Shown piece after piece: positions 1 through 7,233 of a stretch of 64,000 nt of DNA. Below the pieces are notes generated by a model. That model saw only the letters and a program-made list of their open reading frames with translations, did no database searches and had not been told where the DNA came from. The number at the start of each line of letters is the position of its first letter. The stretch's first letter is position 1. Where the stretch lies: positions 2,170,001 to 2,234,000 of the forward strand of contig NZ_CP097332.1 in assembly GCF_023516435.1 (NCBI RefSeq). Direction: 5' to 3'. The stretch is from Jatrophihabitans telluris. GTDB taxonomy: Bacteria > Actinomycetota > Actinomycetes > Mycobacteriales > Jatrophihabitantaceae. The position numbers and the translations under genes are program-made.

Positions 1-748
1 TGTGGGCAATCGTATGGCGCAGCTGTCGAAAACCCGCGCCGACGATCGATCCGGGCACCTGCCGCTGGGCGCTCGAAGGCAGACCGCGCAGCATTCGCCA
101 CGGCAGGACATTGAACAGCGCCCACCAGACTCCGGCGCCGCAGAGCGAGATGCGCGCCAGCCACGCATCCGAGTTCAGCAGCAGGCTGAGCACGAAGTCG
201 GCGGCGAGCAGCACTCCACCGCCGATGTAGGCGATCGCCCAGTTGAAGGAGGAGACCCGGTCACGTTCCTCGGTGTCGGACAGGTCGACGAGCAAGGAAT
301 AGTTGACCACGGTTGCGCAGGAGTAACCCACGAACGCCACCACGTACAGCGCGGCGCCCAGTTGCCAGGCGCGGGCGGTCACGCCGAGCATGGCCGTACA
401 GGCGGCGGCCGCGAGCCAGCCGAAGCCCAGAAGGATCTCGCGCTTTCGGCCGGTTCGATCGGCGATCGCGCCGACCACCGGCATGAGCACCACCAGAAGA
501 ATTGTGGAGGCTGAAACGGTATAGACGAACAGGCTTCCCGGCGCGATGGGAATGCCGAGCACGTGTATGCGGCCGTTCTTCCCGACGGCATTCTCGGCCA
601 CGGCGGTCAGATAGCGACCCATGAATACGGTGGTCACGATGGTGGGAAAGACGTGACTGGCCCAGCCGTAGAGGTACCAGCCCCGTAACTGGCGTTGTCG
701 CCGGAGCAGCGCCGCTGCTGTCCCACCGGCCGCGTCTGCGGTGCTCAC
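1..748 (-). CDS. UMF1-family MFS transporter (partial, C-terminus off window)
   Basis: The first ~249 residues are visible. They start at a GTG that overlaps the TGA of the upstream phosphodiesterase gene (GTGA), which suggests translational coupling. The N-terminus has the GWYLYGWASHVFPTIV pattern typical of the UMF1/Atg22-like branch of the major facilitator superfamily. An MFS loop motif (GAIADRTGRKRE, about residues 93-104) lies between predicted membrane segments, and several further hydrophobic helices follow. The protein is an inner-membrane transporter of unknown substrate. The gene runs off the left edge, so completeness cannot be judged. Assignment to UMF1 rather than another MFS branch rests on this N-terminal pattern. 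Confidence 0.8.
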   Translation of the reverse strand, partial: MSTADAAGGTAAALLRRQRQLRGWYLYGWASHVFPTIVTTVFMGRYLTAVAENAVGKNGRIHVLGIPIAPGSLFVYTVSASTILLVVLMPVVGAIADRTGRKREILLGFGWLAAAACTAMLGVTARAWQLGAALYVVAFVGYSCATVVNYSLLVDLSDTEERDRVSSFNWAIAYIGGGVLLAADFVLSLLLNSDAWLARISLCGAGVWWALFNVLPWRMLRGLPSSAQRQVPGSIVGAGFRQLRHTIAH

Positions 749-1509
749 TGGTTCCACTCGCCACGCTCCCGAAGTACCTCGCGCAGCAGGTCCGCGCGGT
801 CGGTCATGATCCCGTCGACGCCGAGATCGAGAAGGCGGATCATCTCTGCCCGCCGGTTGATCGTCCATACGTGGACGGCTATTCCGAGGTCGTGGGATTG
901 CGCCACGAACGCGCGGTCCACCAGCGGCAGCCAGCCGGCGTGGGCGGGCACTTGGGCGGCCATGTCACCGGTTTTCCCGCGACGCAACGAGGCCAGCAGC
1001 CGTTGTCGAAACGGTCCGCGCGCCTGGCTGGCCGTTTTGAGCCGCAGGATCTCCGGCGGGGACATGCCGGTGGCCACCGTCGGGCCGGCGGCATCGCGCA
1101 AGGCGATAAGTCGGGAGTGGGAAAAGGCGGCCAGTCGTACCCGTGACTCGGCCTTCGACGTCCTCAGCGCATCGAGCGTCGGCCCGATAGCAGCGTGTGA
1201 TTTGACGTCGATGTTCCAGTGCACGTGGGGGAAAGCGGCCAGTAGTTCGGATAGTTCGGGGATCGGTTCACGCCCGAGGATGCGCGCGCGCCTGATCACG
1301 TCGGCGCTGCTCGTCACCAGCCGGCCGGTCGAGTTGGTCACCCGGTCGAGCCTGTCGTCGTGGAAGGCGAACGCCACACCGTCGGCGCTGACTCGGGAAT
1401 CTGTCTCGAGGTAGTGGAACCCCAACTCGACGGCGGCGCGGAAGGCGGCGAGCGAGTTTTCGGCGCCTGCGGGGGAGAAGCCCCGGTGGGCGTAAGCGAT
1501 GGGGGACAC
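745..1509 (-). CDS. Glycerophosphodiester phosphodiesterase family protein
   Basis: The 254-residue protein starts at GTG (VSPIAYAHRGFSP). It carries the GDPD signature: an N-terminal HRG (residues 8-10), then an E-N pair, the ETDSR..DG strand and FHDD. This is the metal- and substrate-binding set of a TIM-barrel enzyme that hydrolyses glycerophosphodiesters to glycerol-3-phosphate and an alcohol. The C-terminal VHVWTIN and GVDGIMTDRAD motifs are also typical. No signal peptide is seen, so it is probably cytosolic. An in-frame upstream extension to 1617 falls inside a large inverted repeat and is unlikely to be translated. It overlaps the downstream transporter gene by 3-4 bases. Confidence 0.88.
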   Translation of the reverse strand: MSPIAYAHRGFSPAGAENSLAAFRAAVELGFHYLETDSRVSADGVAFAFHDDRLDRVTNSTGRLVTSSADVIRRARILGREPIPELSELLAAFPHVHWNIDVKSHAAIGPTLDALRTSKAESRVRLAAFSHSRLIALRDAAGPTVATGMSPPEILRLKTASQARGPFRQRLLASLRRGKTGDMAAQVPAHAGWLPLVDRAFVAQSHDLGIAVHVWTINRRAEMIRLLDLGVDGIMTDRADLLREVLRERGEWNQ

Positions 1510-1908
1510 CCGGCCACGGTAACGAGTCTGTGACCGGGTCGCCCCCAGGGCCCGAGTAGACCGGCGATGAAGCTGACATAACGTGTCAGGCGGTCCCGCG
1601 GACCGACCGATCGGCATGGTCCGGGGCCAGGCGCCTGCCGGACCATGCCGATCGAGTCGCGACCGTGTCCGCGTCGGACCGCCTGCAGGACCTGACGGTC
1701 CGTTGGGCGTTCCCGCTCACGGGCGCGAACATCAAGGTCTTACAGCCGTGCGAGCGACACAAGGGCCGAGCGCGAGCTGCATAAATTTCCTACCCTGCGT
1801 TCAGTGCCTGTCCGAGCGGGTCCACCGACATTTGAGTTATCCGATAATCGACATTATGTCAGTTCGACCAACGGCGGCCGGAACATCTGCCCCGCACCCA
1901 CTCGATGG
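1510..1908. other. Non-coding interval containing a large nested inverted repeat
   Basis: About 400 bp separate the start of the phosphodiesterase gene from the stop of the secreted-protein gene, both on the minus strand. No ORF here has convincing codon use. The interval contains the nested inverted repeat at 1587-1685 (listed separately) and an AT-rich site ATAAT-CGAC-ATTAT at 1844-1857. It presumably carries the terminator of the upstream gene and the promoter of the phosphodiesterase operon, but no clear -35/-10 pair was seen. Confidence 0.6.
1587..1685. repeat. Nested inverted repeat (~100 bp hairpin)
   Basis: The inner arms are a perfect 17-bp inverted repeat: CGATCGGCATGGTCCGG at 1608-1624 and its reverse complement at 1638-1654. 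They are separated by 13 bases that contain the palindrome CAGGCGCCTG (1628-1637). Two outer arm pairs also match: CGCGGAC at 1597-1603 with GTCCGCG at 1667-1673, and CAGGCGGTCC at 1587-1596 with GGACCGCCTG at 1676-1685. The whole could fold as one long interrupted hairpin. A strong terminator, an extragenic palindrome or a small MITE-like repeat are all possible. Confidence 0.8.
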
Positions 1909-2883
1909 TTAGGAGACCGGACCGCGAGATGAGCAGCTGGCCAGGTCCGCCGCTCCGGGCGTCAACGAGATTGCGTTCGCGTGGACGACCGAGCCATCGG
2001 CCGGGTTGACGGTGACGACGGATCCATCGCCGGCCACCGCCGATCCGTGCTTCGTTCCGGTCACCGATATCGCGAGACGTCCAGACCGGTCGAAGGCGAT
2101 GCCGCTGTATGCGCCGCCGAGGTCGGGCATCGTGGCGATCCGGTGTGGCTGAAGCACCTGCGTGCCCGAGCCTGCTGATGGCGGCGGCGCGTATCGAACC
2201 AGCGGACCGGACGAGTAAGTGATGGACGTGGCGCCGGCGATGAAGCCATTGCTGACCGCGTACAGGTTGCCGTGTTGGTCGAATGCGATATCGCCGTTCG
2301 AGTACAGGCCGTCCAGCACGGCGACGCGGCCGAGGAATGTCTCGGTCCTGGTATCGAATCCGTAGAGCGGCCAGGGGGTTGCGTCGGTGGTGTTGCGGGG
2401 ATTGGCATGCGGGCCGACTTGCGCGAAGTAGTAGATCCCGTTCACGGGGTTCACCGCGCCCGCTACCGCCGCGCCGGGAGGCAGGGCCACCGGAAAGTCG
2501 GTCGTGGTGCCGGAGCGAATGTCGTAACGGTGTACCGCCCGCCCGCCGAGATACCACGCGTTGTGGCCACGGCCGGGCGGCAGGGCAAGCGCGTTGTTGG
2601 CAGAGCGCACGGCGTTCGGGATCTGGCCGACGGCTGATTGAGCACCAGATCTGAGATCGATCTTCTCGAAGCCACCGGCAACGGTCAAGGCATAGATTGT
2701 CCCACCCCCACAGGTGAAACTGGCGGTGTCGGCCGACGCTGTCGTCGGGCTCGCCGGTGAGATCAGGGCCAATGCCAAGCCGGAAATGCCGGCAAGCATG
2801 AGCTTTCGCCTTCTCGGCGCGGCCATTCGAGCCATACCTGGCCGACTGCCGTGTGCTCCGGTTCGAGTGCTGCGGATGTCCAT
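1909..2883 (-). CDS. Secreted protein of unknown function, propeller-like repeats
   Basis: The 324-residue protein has a long basic N-terminus, a hydrophobic stretch (LMLAGISGLALALISP) and an Ala/Ser/Thr segment before TASADTASF, which indicates a Sec-type signal peptide. The mature part has repeated strand motifs such as YALTVAGGFEKIDLRSG, YFAQVGPH, FDQHGNLYAVSNG and FDRSGRLAISVTG. These resemble the blades of NHL/SMP-30-like or DUF6923-type beta-propellers. The ATG at 2883 is preferred because AGGGAG lies just upstream; a later ATG near the hydrophobic stretch is also possible. No catalytic motif was recognised. It appears monocistronic. Confidence 0.7.
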   Translation of the reverse strand: MDIRSTRTGAHGSRPGMARMAAPRRRKLMLAGISGLALALISPASPTTASADTASFTCGGGTIYALTVAGGFEKIDLRSGAQSAVGQIPNAVRSANNALALPPGRGHNAWYLGGRAVHRYDIRSGTTTDFPVALPPGAAVAGAVNPVNGIYYFAQVGPHANPRNTTDATPWPLYGFDTRTETFLGRVAVLDGLYSNGDIAFDQHGNLYAVSNGFIAGATSITYSSGPLVRYAPPPSAGSGTQVLQPHRIATMPDLGGAYSGIAFDRSGRLAISVTGTKHGSAVAGDGSVVTVNPADGSVVHANAISLTPGAADLASCSSRGPVS

Positions 2884-3050
2884 ACCTGCTCGCTCCCTAC
2901 TGTTTCGGGTCAAAACCCAGCGGTCATCTGGCGGTAAATCACACCTAGATATGACGGCGGCTGATCCAAATCGTTTCGCAGAAAACGGCGTAGACGTCGG
3001 TGACGGGTGCGGCGATGCCCGCTCGAGAAAGGGTGACCGTGGTCGTTTCT

Positions 3051-3398
3051 CTAGCGATTCGGGTTGTTCTTCGTGCGCTCGATCGACTCGGCGATCTTCT
3101 TGATGCGCCGCAGTCGCGCATCCCAGTTCGCTCCCACCGTCGCCAATTGCGCGGCGGCGCGAGCGAGCTGCTCCTCATCCACCTGGTACCGCCGTTCGCG
3201 GCCGGCCGGCGTGGCCGTGACGAGCCCGACTCGGTCGAGAACGACGAGATGTTTGGCTACCGCCTGCCGGGTGACGGGCAGCCGATCACTGAGGGATGTG
3301 GCCGTCGCCGCACCGTTGGCCAGGAGCAGGTCGAGCAGTTGTCTGCGCATCGGGTCACCGACAGCCGACCAGAGCTCCTCGCTGATCGGCGGGGTCAC
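3051..3398 (-). CDS. ArsR-family winged-helix transcriptional regulator
   Basis: The 115-residue protein has the compact ArsR/SmtB fold: DPMRRQLLDLLL (helix 1), then ATSLSDRLPVTRQAVAKHLVVLDRVGLV as the recognition helix, and a wing (TATPAGRERRYQV). No cysteine metal-binding motif is visible, so it is not an obvious metal sensor. The GTG start overlaps the TGA of the upstream SRPBCC gene by four bases, so the two genes are translationally coupled. ArsR regulators paired with SRPBCC/AHSA1 proteins are common in Actinobacteria, usually with unknown ligand. Two GCAAC-N5-GTTGC sites upstream of the pair suggest autoregulation. Confidence 0.88.
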   Translation of the reverse strand: MTPPISEELWSAVGDPMRRQLLDLLLANGAATATSLSDRLPVTRQAVAKHLVVLDRVGLVTATPAGRERRYQVDEEQLARAAAQLATVGANWDARLRRIKKIAESIERTKNNPNR

Positions 3399-3859
3399 CG
3401 CCGGGGCACCAGGCGCGCGACGTAGTCCCCCAGCCGAGGCAGGTAGTGGTCCCAGCCGGTCACGTGCTCCTGGTACTCGGCTTCGAGCACGGCGACGTCC
3501 CATCCGCGTTCGCGAAAACCGGTTTCGATCATGCGTAGTGCGGTGCCGTCGCCGTCCGGGGCAAGCTCGAAGCTCACCAGCAGTGAATTCCGCTCGGTGG
3601 CGGTTTCGTCTTCGGGATAGACCCAACGGAAGGAGAACAAGCGCGGGAACACCGCGTCGACAACGGTGATTGCGACGACCTTCGCGTCGAGATCCGCGCG
3701 ATCGCCGAACACCAACTCCCCCACTGCGCCCGGCCTCGCCTCGACCTGCGCGTCGTCTGGCCACCACTGGCGCAGGTGTTGTGGGCTGCTGATCACCTCG
3801 AAGACGATCTCCGGCGAGGCGTCGATCTGAATCTCTCGTTCAAGTCGTCCGTACTCCAT
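3395..3859 (-). CDS. SRPBCC (AHSA1-type) domain protein
   Basis: The 154-residue protein begins MEYGRLEREIQIDASPEIV, the usual opening of the START-like/AHSA1 fold, and has the motif SSPQHLRQWWPDDAQ. The fold makes a hydrophobic pocket. In ArsR-linked members the protein is thought to bind or modify a small ligand, but no substrate is known. The ATG at 3859 is preferred over a TTG at 3880 because GGAAGGGG sits about 9 bases upstream of it. It is the first gene of the coupled pair with the ArsR gene. Confidence 0.82.
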   Translation of the reverse strand: MEYGRLEREIQIDASPEIVFEVISSPQHLRQWWPDDAQVEARPGAVGELVFGDRADLDAKVVAITVVDAVFPRLFSFRWVYPEDETATERNSLLVSFELAPDGDGTALRMIETGFRERGWDVAVLEAEYQEHVTGWDHYLPRLGDYVARLVPRR

Positions 3860-3875
3860 GAACTGATTCCCCTTC

Positions 3876-3892
3876 CGCAACTAGTGGTTGCG
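3876..3892. promoter_or_regulatory. Candidate ArsR operator, site 1
   Basis: The 17-mer CGCAACTAGTGGTTGCG is an inverted repeat (CGCAAC / GTTGCG) with a 5-bp spacer. It lies just upstream of the SRPBCC start and overlaps the putative leader. A second near-identical site lies 44 bp away centre to centre, about four helical turns. This is typical of dimeric winged-helix regulators binding on one DNA face. The assignment to the adjacent ArsR protein is inferred from position. Confidence 0.65.
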
Positions 3893-3919
3893 CATACGAT
3901 AGGCGGACTTCGACTGAAA

Positions 3920-3936
3920 CGCAACAATAGGTTGCA
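3920..3936. promoter_or_regulatory. Candidate ArsR operator, site 2
   Basis: The 17-mer CGCAACAATAGGTTGCA repeats the GCAAC-N5-GTTGC architecture of site 1. It lies between the ArsR operon and the end of the methyltransferase gene at 3994. With site 1 it probably frames the operon promoter on the minus strand. Confidence 0.62.
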
Positions 3937-3993
3937 GATGTGCGCGGGCGACCCGACGGCGATCGATCCGTGACACCGCCGCGCCACGCGAGT

Positions 3994-4800
3994 TCAGACT
4001 GACGGCGTGGGCGGTGCTCCGGCGTCGAAATATCCGGACACCGCGGTCGCTTCGAGCTCGTCGTCGCGTTCGACTCGTGGGATGAGCCCCGCCGTGGCGA
4101 AGATCTGGACGGCCGTGGCGGCTTGCTCCTGGCTGGTCTCGATCATCAGGCGGCCACCGGGACGTAGCCACGTCGTGGCCTCGGCCGCGATCCGGCGATG
4201 CAACACCAGGCCATCCTCACCGCCGTCGAGAGCAATCAGCGCTTCGTGCTCGCGGGCCTCTGGGGGCATGTACGCGATCGCGGCGGAGGGCACGTAAGGA
4301 GCGTTCACAACGAGCAGATCCACCCGTGCGCGCAAGGTCTCCGGCAGCGGGTCGTAGAGGTCGCCTTCATAGACGGTGGCGCCGGTCAGCTCCAGATTGC
4401 GCCGCGCGCAGCGCACCGCTGAGGGATCGATATCACTCGCGTGCAGTTCAAGCGGTGCCACCGACCTGGCCAGCACCAGAGAGATTGCCCCGGTGCCGCA
4501 ACACAATTCGAGGACGGTTGCGCCGGGCCGGATCGCGGCCACCGCCTGACGGGCGAGGAATTCGGTGCGTTTGCGGGGCACGAACACCGGTGGGATCACC
4601 GACACCCGGAAGCCACAGAACTCCGCCCACCCCAGCAGGTACTCCAACGGAAGGCCCGCGGTACGTCGCTCCACCAGACTCCAGAGCGATTCGTCGCTGT
4701 CCGCTGCCGCAAGCAGCAGGTCGGCCTCGTCCTCGGCAAACACACAGCCCGCTGTTCGCAGCCGAGCGATCACGTCCCGGCGCTGATCGCCGGCCGTCAT
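3994..4800 (-). CDS. PrmC/HemK-related N5-glutamine methyltransferase-like protein
   Basis: The 268-residue protein has an N-terminal helical domain and a Rossmann-type SAM-binding methyltransferase domain (VLELCCGTGAISLVLA, motif I). Where true PrmC release-factor methyltransferases have NPPY, this protein has NAPYVPSAAIAYMPPEAREHEA. NAPY is characteristic of an actinobacterial PrmC-related family of unknown substrate. It is therefore probably not the main release-factor methyltransferase. It may methylate a protein glutamine or another amide. It appears monocistronic. The start is the ATG followed by TAGDQRRDV. Confidence 0.82.
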   Translation of the reverse strand: MTAGDQRRDVIARLRTAGCVFAEDEADLLLAAADSDESLWSLVERRTAGLPLEYLLGWAEFCGFRVSVIPPVFVPRKRTEFLARQAVAAIRPGATVLELCCGTGAISLVLARSVAPLELHASDIDPSAVRCARRNLELTGATVYEGDLYDPLPETLRARVDLLVVNAPYVPSAAIAYMPPEAREHEALIALDGGEDGLVLHRRIAAEATTWLRPGGRLMIETSQEQAATAVQIFATAGLIPRVERDDELEATAVSGYFDAGAPPTPSV

Positions 4801-4875
4801 GGTCTGGCGCGCCTGCCAGCGACCACGTCCACCCCTCCCCCAGGCACCGATCCCGATTGCTGTCCCGATCGTCGT

Positions 4876-5265
4876 TCAGTCGCCGAGGAACTCCTTGACC
4901 ACCCGCTTGGGTGCCCGCGAGATCCACGCCTCGACGAGAATCTCGTCCAACTCGGCCGGGTCGAGTTCCTCCAGGCGAATCAGTACAGCCGGATACCCGT
5001 CGAAGTGCGAGGTCGTGAAGTAGACCGCCGGATCGTCGGCGATGAGCGCGTGCTTGGCGCCCTCGTCGGCCACGCGGACCGCGAGCACTACTCCGCGCGG
5101 CGCCCTGTCCCCCAGTTCGGCCAGGTCCCGGGTGCGTAGGGGCCGTTCCCAGGCGAAGGCCTTGTCGCGCACCGAAAAGCCCCGGTACGCCTCCGCGCCA
5201 ACGGTCGATTCGCTCGTCTCCGGCAGTGCGAGCGCGCGCTCGCGGACGTCATCCCAGGTGGCCAT
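4876..5265 (-). CDS. MmcQ/YjbR family protein
   Basis: The 129-residue protein begins MATWDDVRERALALPETSE, the standard opening of the MmcQ/YjbR (DUF419) family, which has a CyaY-like DNA-binding fold. Further family features are the central KAFAWERPL and the YFTTSHFDGYPAVLIRL segments. The biochemical role of the family is not established. The length matches the usual 110-130 residues. It is separated from neighbours by about 75-100 bp and is likely transcribed alone. Confidence 0.88.
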   Translation of the reverse strand: MATWDDVRERALALPETSESTVGAEAYRGFSVRDKAFAWERPLRTRDLAELGDRAPRGVVLAVRVADEGAKHALIADDPAVYFTTSHFDGYPAVLIRLEELDPAELDEILVEAWISRAPKRVVKEFLGD

Positions 5266-5371
5266 GCCACGACTCTAGGCACTCCCGGGCCCGAGGAGCG
5301 CCATTTGATCGATCTCGTCGCACCAGGGCAGTCGCGCCGCGGGTATCGCGCCTTTCGGCTCGGCTCTGGAC

Positions 5372-6292
5372 TCAGTAGGGCGGCTGGAGCCGTACCCGTG
5401 CATCATCGAGATCGAAGGTGGCCGACGGGTAGTTCAGGCCGAGTTCTTCGAGGGTTTCGGTGAGCAGTTGCCCGATGGCCCAATTGCGGTACCACTTCGC
5501 GTCGCTGGGAACGATGTACCAGGGCGCGGCGTCGGTGGACGTCGCGGCGATCGCGTGGGCGTAGGCAGCTTGGTAGTCCGACCAATAGGCACGCTCGTCG
5601 ATGTCGCCTGGATTGAACTTCCAGTACTTGGTCGGATCGTCCAGCCGGGCCAGCAGCCGTGCGCGTTGTTCGGCGTAGCTGATGTGCAGGAAGCATTTGA
5701 CGACCACGGTGCCGTCCTCGCCCAGGCCACGCTCGAAGGCATTGATCTGTTCGATGCGCTCGGCTGCGGTGGCCTCGTCGATCCACTCGTGGACGCGGGT
5801 GATCACGACGTCTTCGTAGTGCGAGCGGTTGAAGACCCCGATCAGGCCCGGCGCGGGCAGCGCCTTGCGGATCCGCCAGAGGAAGTGGTGTGCCGCCTCC
5901 TCCGGGGTGGGCTTCTTGAATGACTTGATGTTGACTCCCGCTGGACCGACGAGCCCGATGACGTGTTTGACCACGCCGTCCTTGCCGGAGGTGTCCATGC
6001 CCTGCAGGACGAGCAACACCCGGCGCCGGTCCCCGGCCGTGCCGTTGGCGAACAGCCGTTCCTGCAGGCTCGCCAAGCGCGGGCCGGAATCGAGGAGGTC
6101 CTGCGCCGTCTTGGTCTTGTTGCCGGGTGCATGCGGCTTGGCCGTCGTGTCGTATCCCAGCAGGTTCAGCGGGCCGGGCTTCACCCGAAGCGCGTCCCGC
6201 AGGTCGTTCGTCTTCGCTGCCGCCTTGGACTGGGGGCCGGACTCGGGCCCAGACTCTGGGCCGGACTCTGGGCGGGGGTCGGAGTTCGCCAT
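5372..6292 (-). CDS. PPK2-family polyphosphate:nucleotide phosphotransferase
   Basis: The 306-residue protein has the PPK2 P-loop kinase core: a Walker A-like GMDTSGKDG at residues 98-106 and GVFNRSHYEDV at about 152-162. The NRSHYEDV variant is the form seen in the PPK2-related group that transfers phosphate between polyphosphate and nucleotides. The first ~25 residues are a low-complexity tract with ESGP repeats before a conserved core starting near residue 30. It is cytosolic. A polyphosphate glucokinase gene lies 29 kb away, so polyphosphate is probably an energy store here. The direction (nucleotide synthesis or polyphosphate synthesis) cannot be read from sequence. Confidence 0.88.
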   Translation of the reverse strand: MANSDPRPESGPESGPESGPQSKAAAKTNDLRDALRVKPGPLNLLGYDTTAKPHAPGNKTKTAQDLLDSGPRLASLQERLFANGTAGDRRRVLLVLQGMDTSGKDGVVKHVIGLVGPAGVNIKSFKKPTPEEAAHHFLWRIRKALPAPGLIGVFNRSHYEDVVITRVHEWIDEATAAERIEQINAFERGLGEDGTVVVKCFLHISYAEQRARLLARLDDPTKYWKFNPGDIDERAYWSDYQAAYAHAIAATSTDAAPWYIVPSDAKWYRNWAIGQLLTETLEELGLNYPSATFDLDDARVRLQPPY

Positions 6293-6380
6293 GGCGTAAC
6301 CCTAGTGCCCTGAGCCACGGTGAGGGCCGCACGGACGGGGGTGAGGTTTGTTGACGACCGGCTGTGTTGAGATGGACCGC

Positions 6381-7175
6381 ATGCGAAGCCTGATTCCGGC
6401 CGATCCCTCATTGCCGCCCGCCGAGTTCGACCTGCACGGCCACTACGCCCATGACTGGATCGAGCAAGGTGGAGTCCGGGCCAACTTCGTCGCGAGCATC
6501 GACGGAGCGGCCACGACGGCCGGGCTCTCGCGGGGACTGCAGACTCCAGGGGACAACCGGGTGTTCGCCGCGCTCCGCGACCTCGCCGACGTCGTCCTGG
6601 TCGGCGCGGCTACCGCACAGGCCGAGAGCTACTCCCCCGCCCGGCCCTCCACCGAACGCGCAGCGACCCGGCAACGCTACGGACTGCGGCCGGCGCCGGC
6701 GATCGCGGTGGTTTCCGCCAGTCTCTCGGTGGATCTGTCGACTCCCTTGTTCCGAGGCGCCGATCCCGAGCATCCGACGCTGGTCGTCACCGGCTCGTCC
6801 GGTCCGATCTCGCGGCGCACCGACATCGTCGACCTGGCCAGTGGTCCGGACCTGGCTCCGGGTTCGGTCGCCCTCATCGACGCCGGGTCGACTCCGAACG
6901 GCGACGTCGATCTGGTGGCGGCGGTCGCTCAGCTCACCGAACTCGGTTATCGCCGCATCCTGTGCGAGGGCGGCCCGCGGCTGCTCGGCTCGGCTACCGC
7001 CCGCGGCGTCGTGGACGAGCTGTGCCTGACGGTCTCGCCGATGCTGGTGGGTCCGGGCGGATCCCGAATCGTGGCCGGCCCTGACTGGAGCGCCGATCTG
7101 CTGCCCCAACTGCGCCTGGTCGGCCTGCTGGAGGAGGACGACGCACTGTTCTGCCGGTACCGGATCCAGCGCTGA
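6381..7175 (+). CDS. Pyrimidine reductase family protein (RibD C-terminal domain)
   Basis: The ~264-residue protein consists of one RibD C-terminal/dihydrofolate-reductase-like domain: VRANFVASIDGAATTAGLSRGL, DVVLVGAATAQAE near the N-terminus, then ILCEGGPRLLG and DELCLTVSPMLVG. These motifs bind NADPH and a pyrimidine-type substrate. There is no N-terminal deaminase, so it is not a full bifunctional RibD. Its role in riboflavin or deazaflavin-related metabolism is inferred only from the fold. Two ATG codons (6372 and 6381) are both possible starts; GGA five bases before the second favours it slightly. Confidence 0.82.
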   Translation: MRSLIPADPSLPPAEFDLHGHYAHDWIEQGGVRANFVASIDGAATTAGLSRGLQTPGDNRVFAALRDLADVVLVGAATAQAESYSPARPSTERAATRQRYGLRPAPAIAVVSASLSVDLSTPLFRGADPEHPTLVVTGSSGPISRRTDIVDLASGPDLAPGSVALIDAGSTPNGDVDLVAAVAQLTELGYRRILCEGGPRLLGSATARGVVDELCLTVSPMLVGPGGSRIVAGPDWSADLLPQLRLVGLLEEDDALFCRYRIQR

Positions 7176-7233
7176 GTGCCGCGTCCCGTGCGCGACGTGC
7201 TGGTTGCACCGGGTGCGGTGCCAGAATGAGCCG

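Noticed and set aside
1583-1912. 109-residue plus-strand ORF in the non-coding gap
   Set aside because: It runs straight through the large inverted repeat and has no coding-like codon use.
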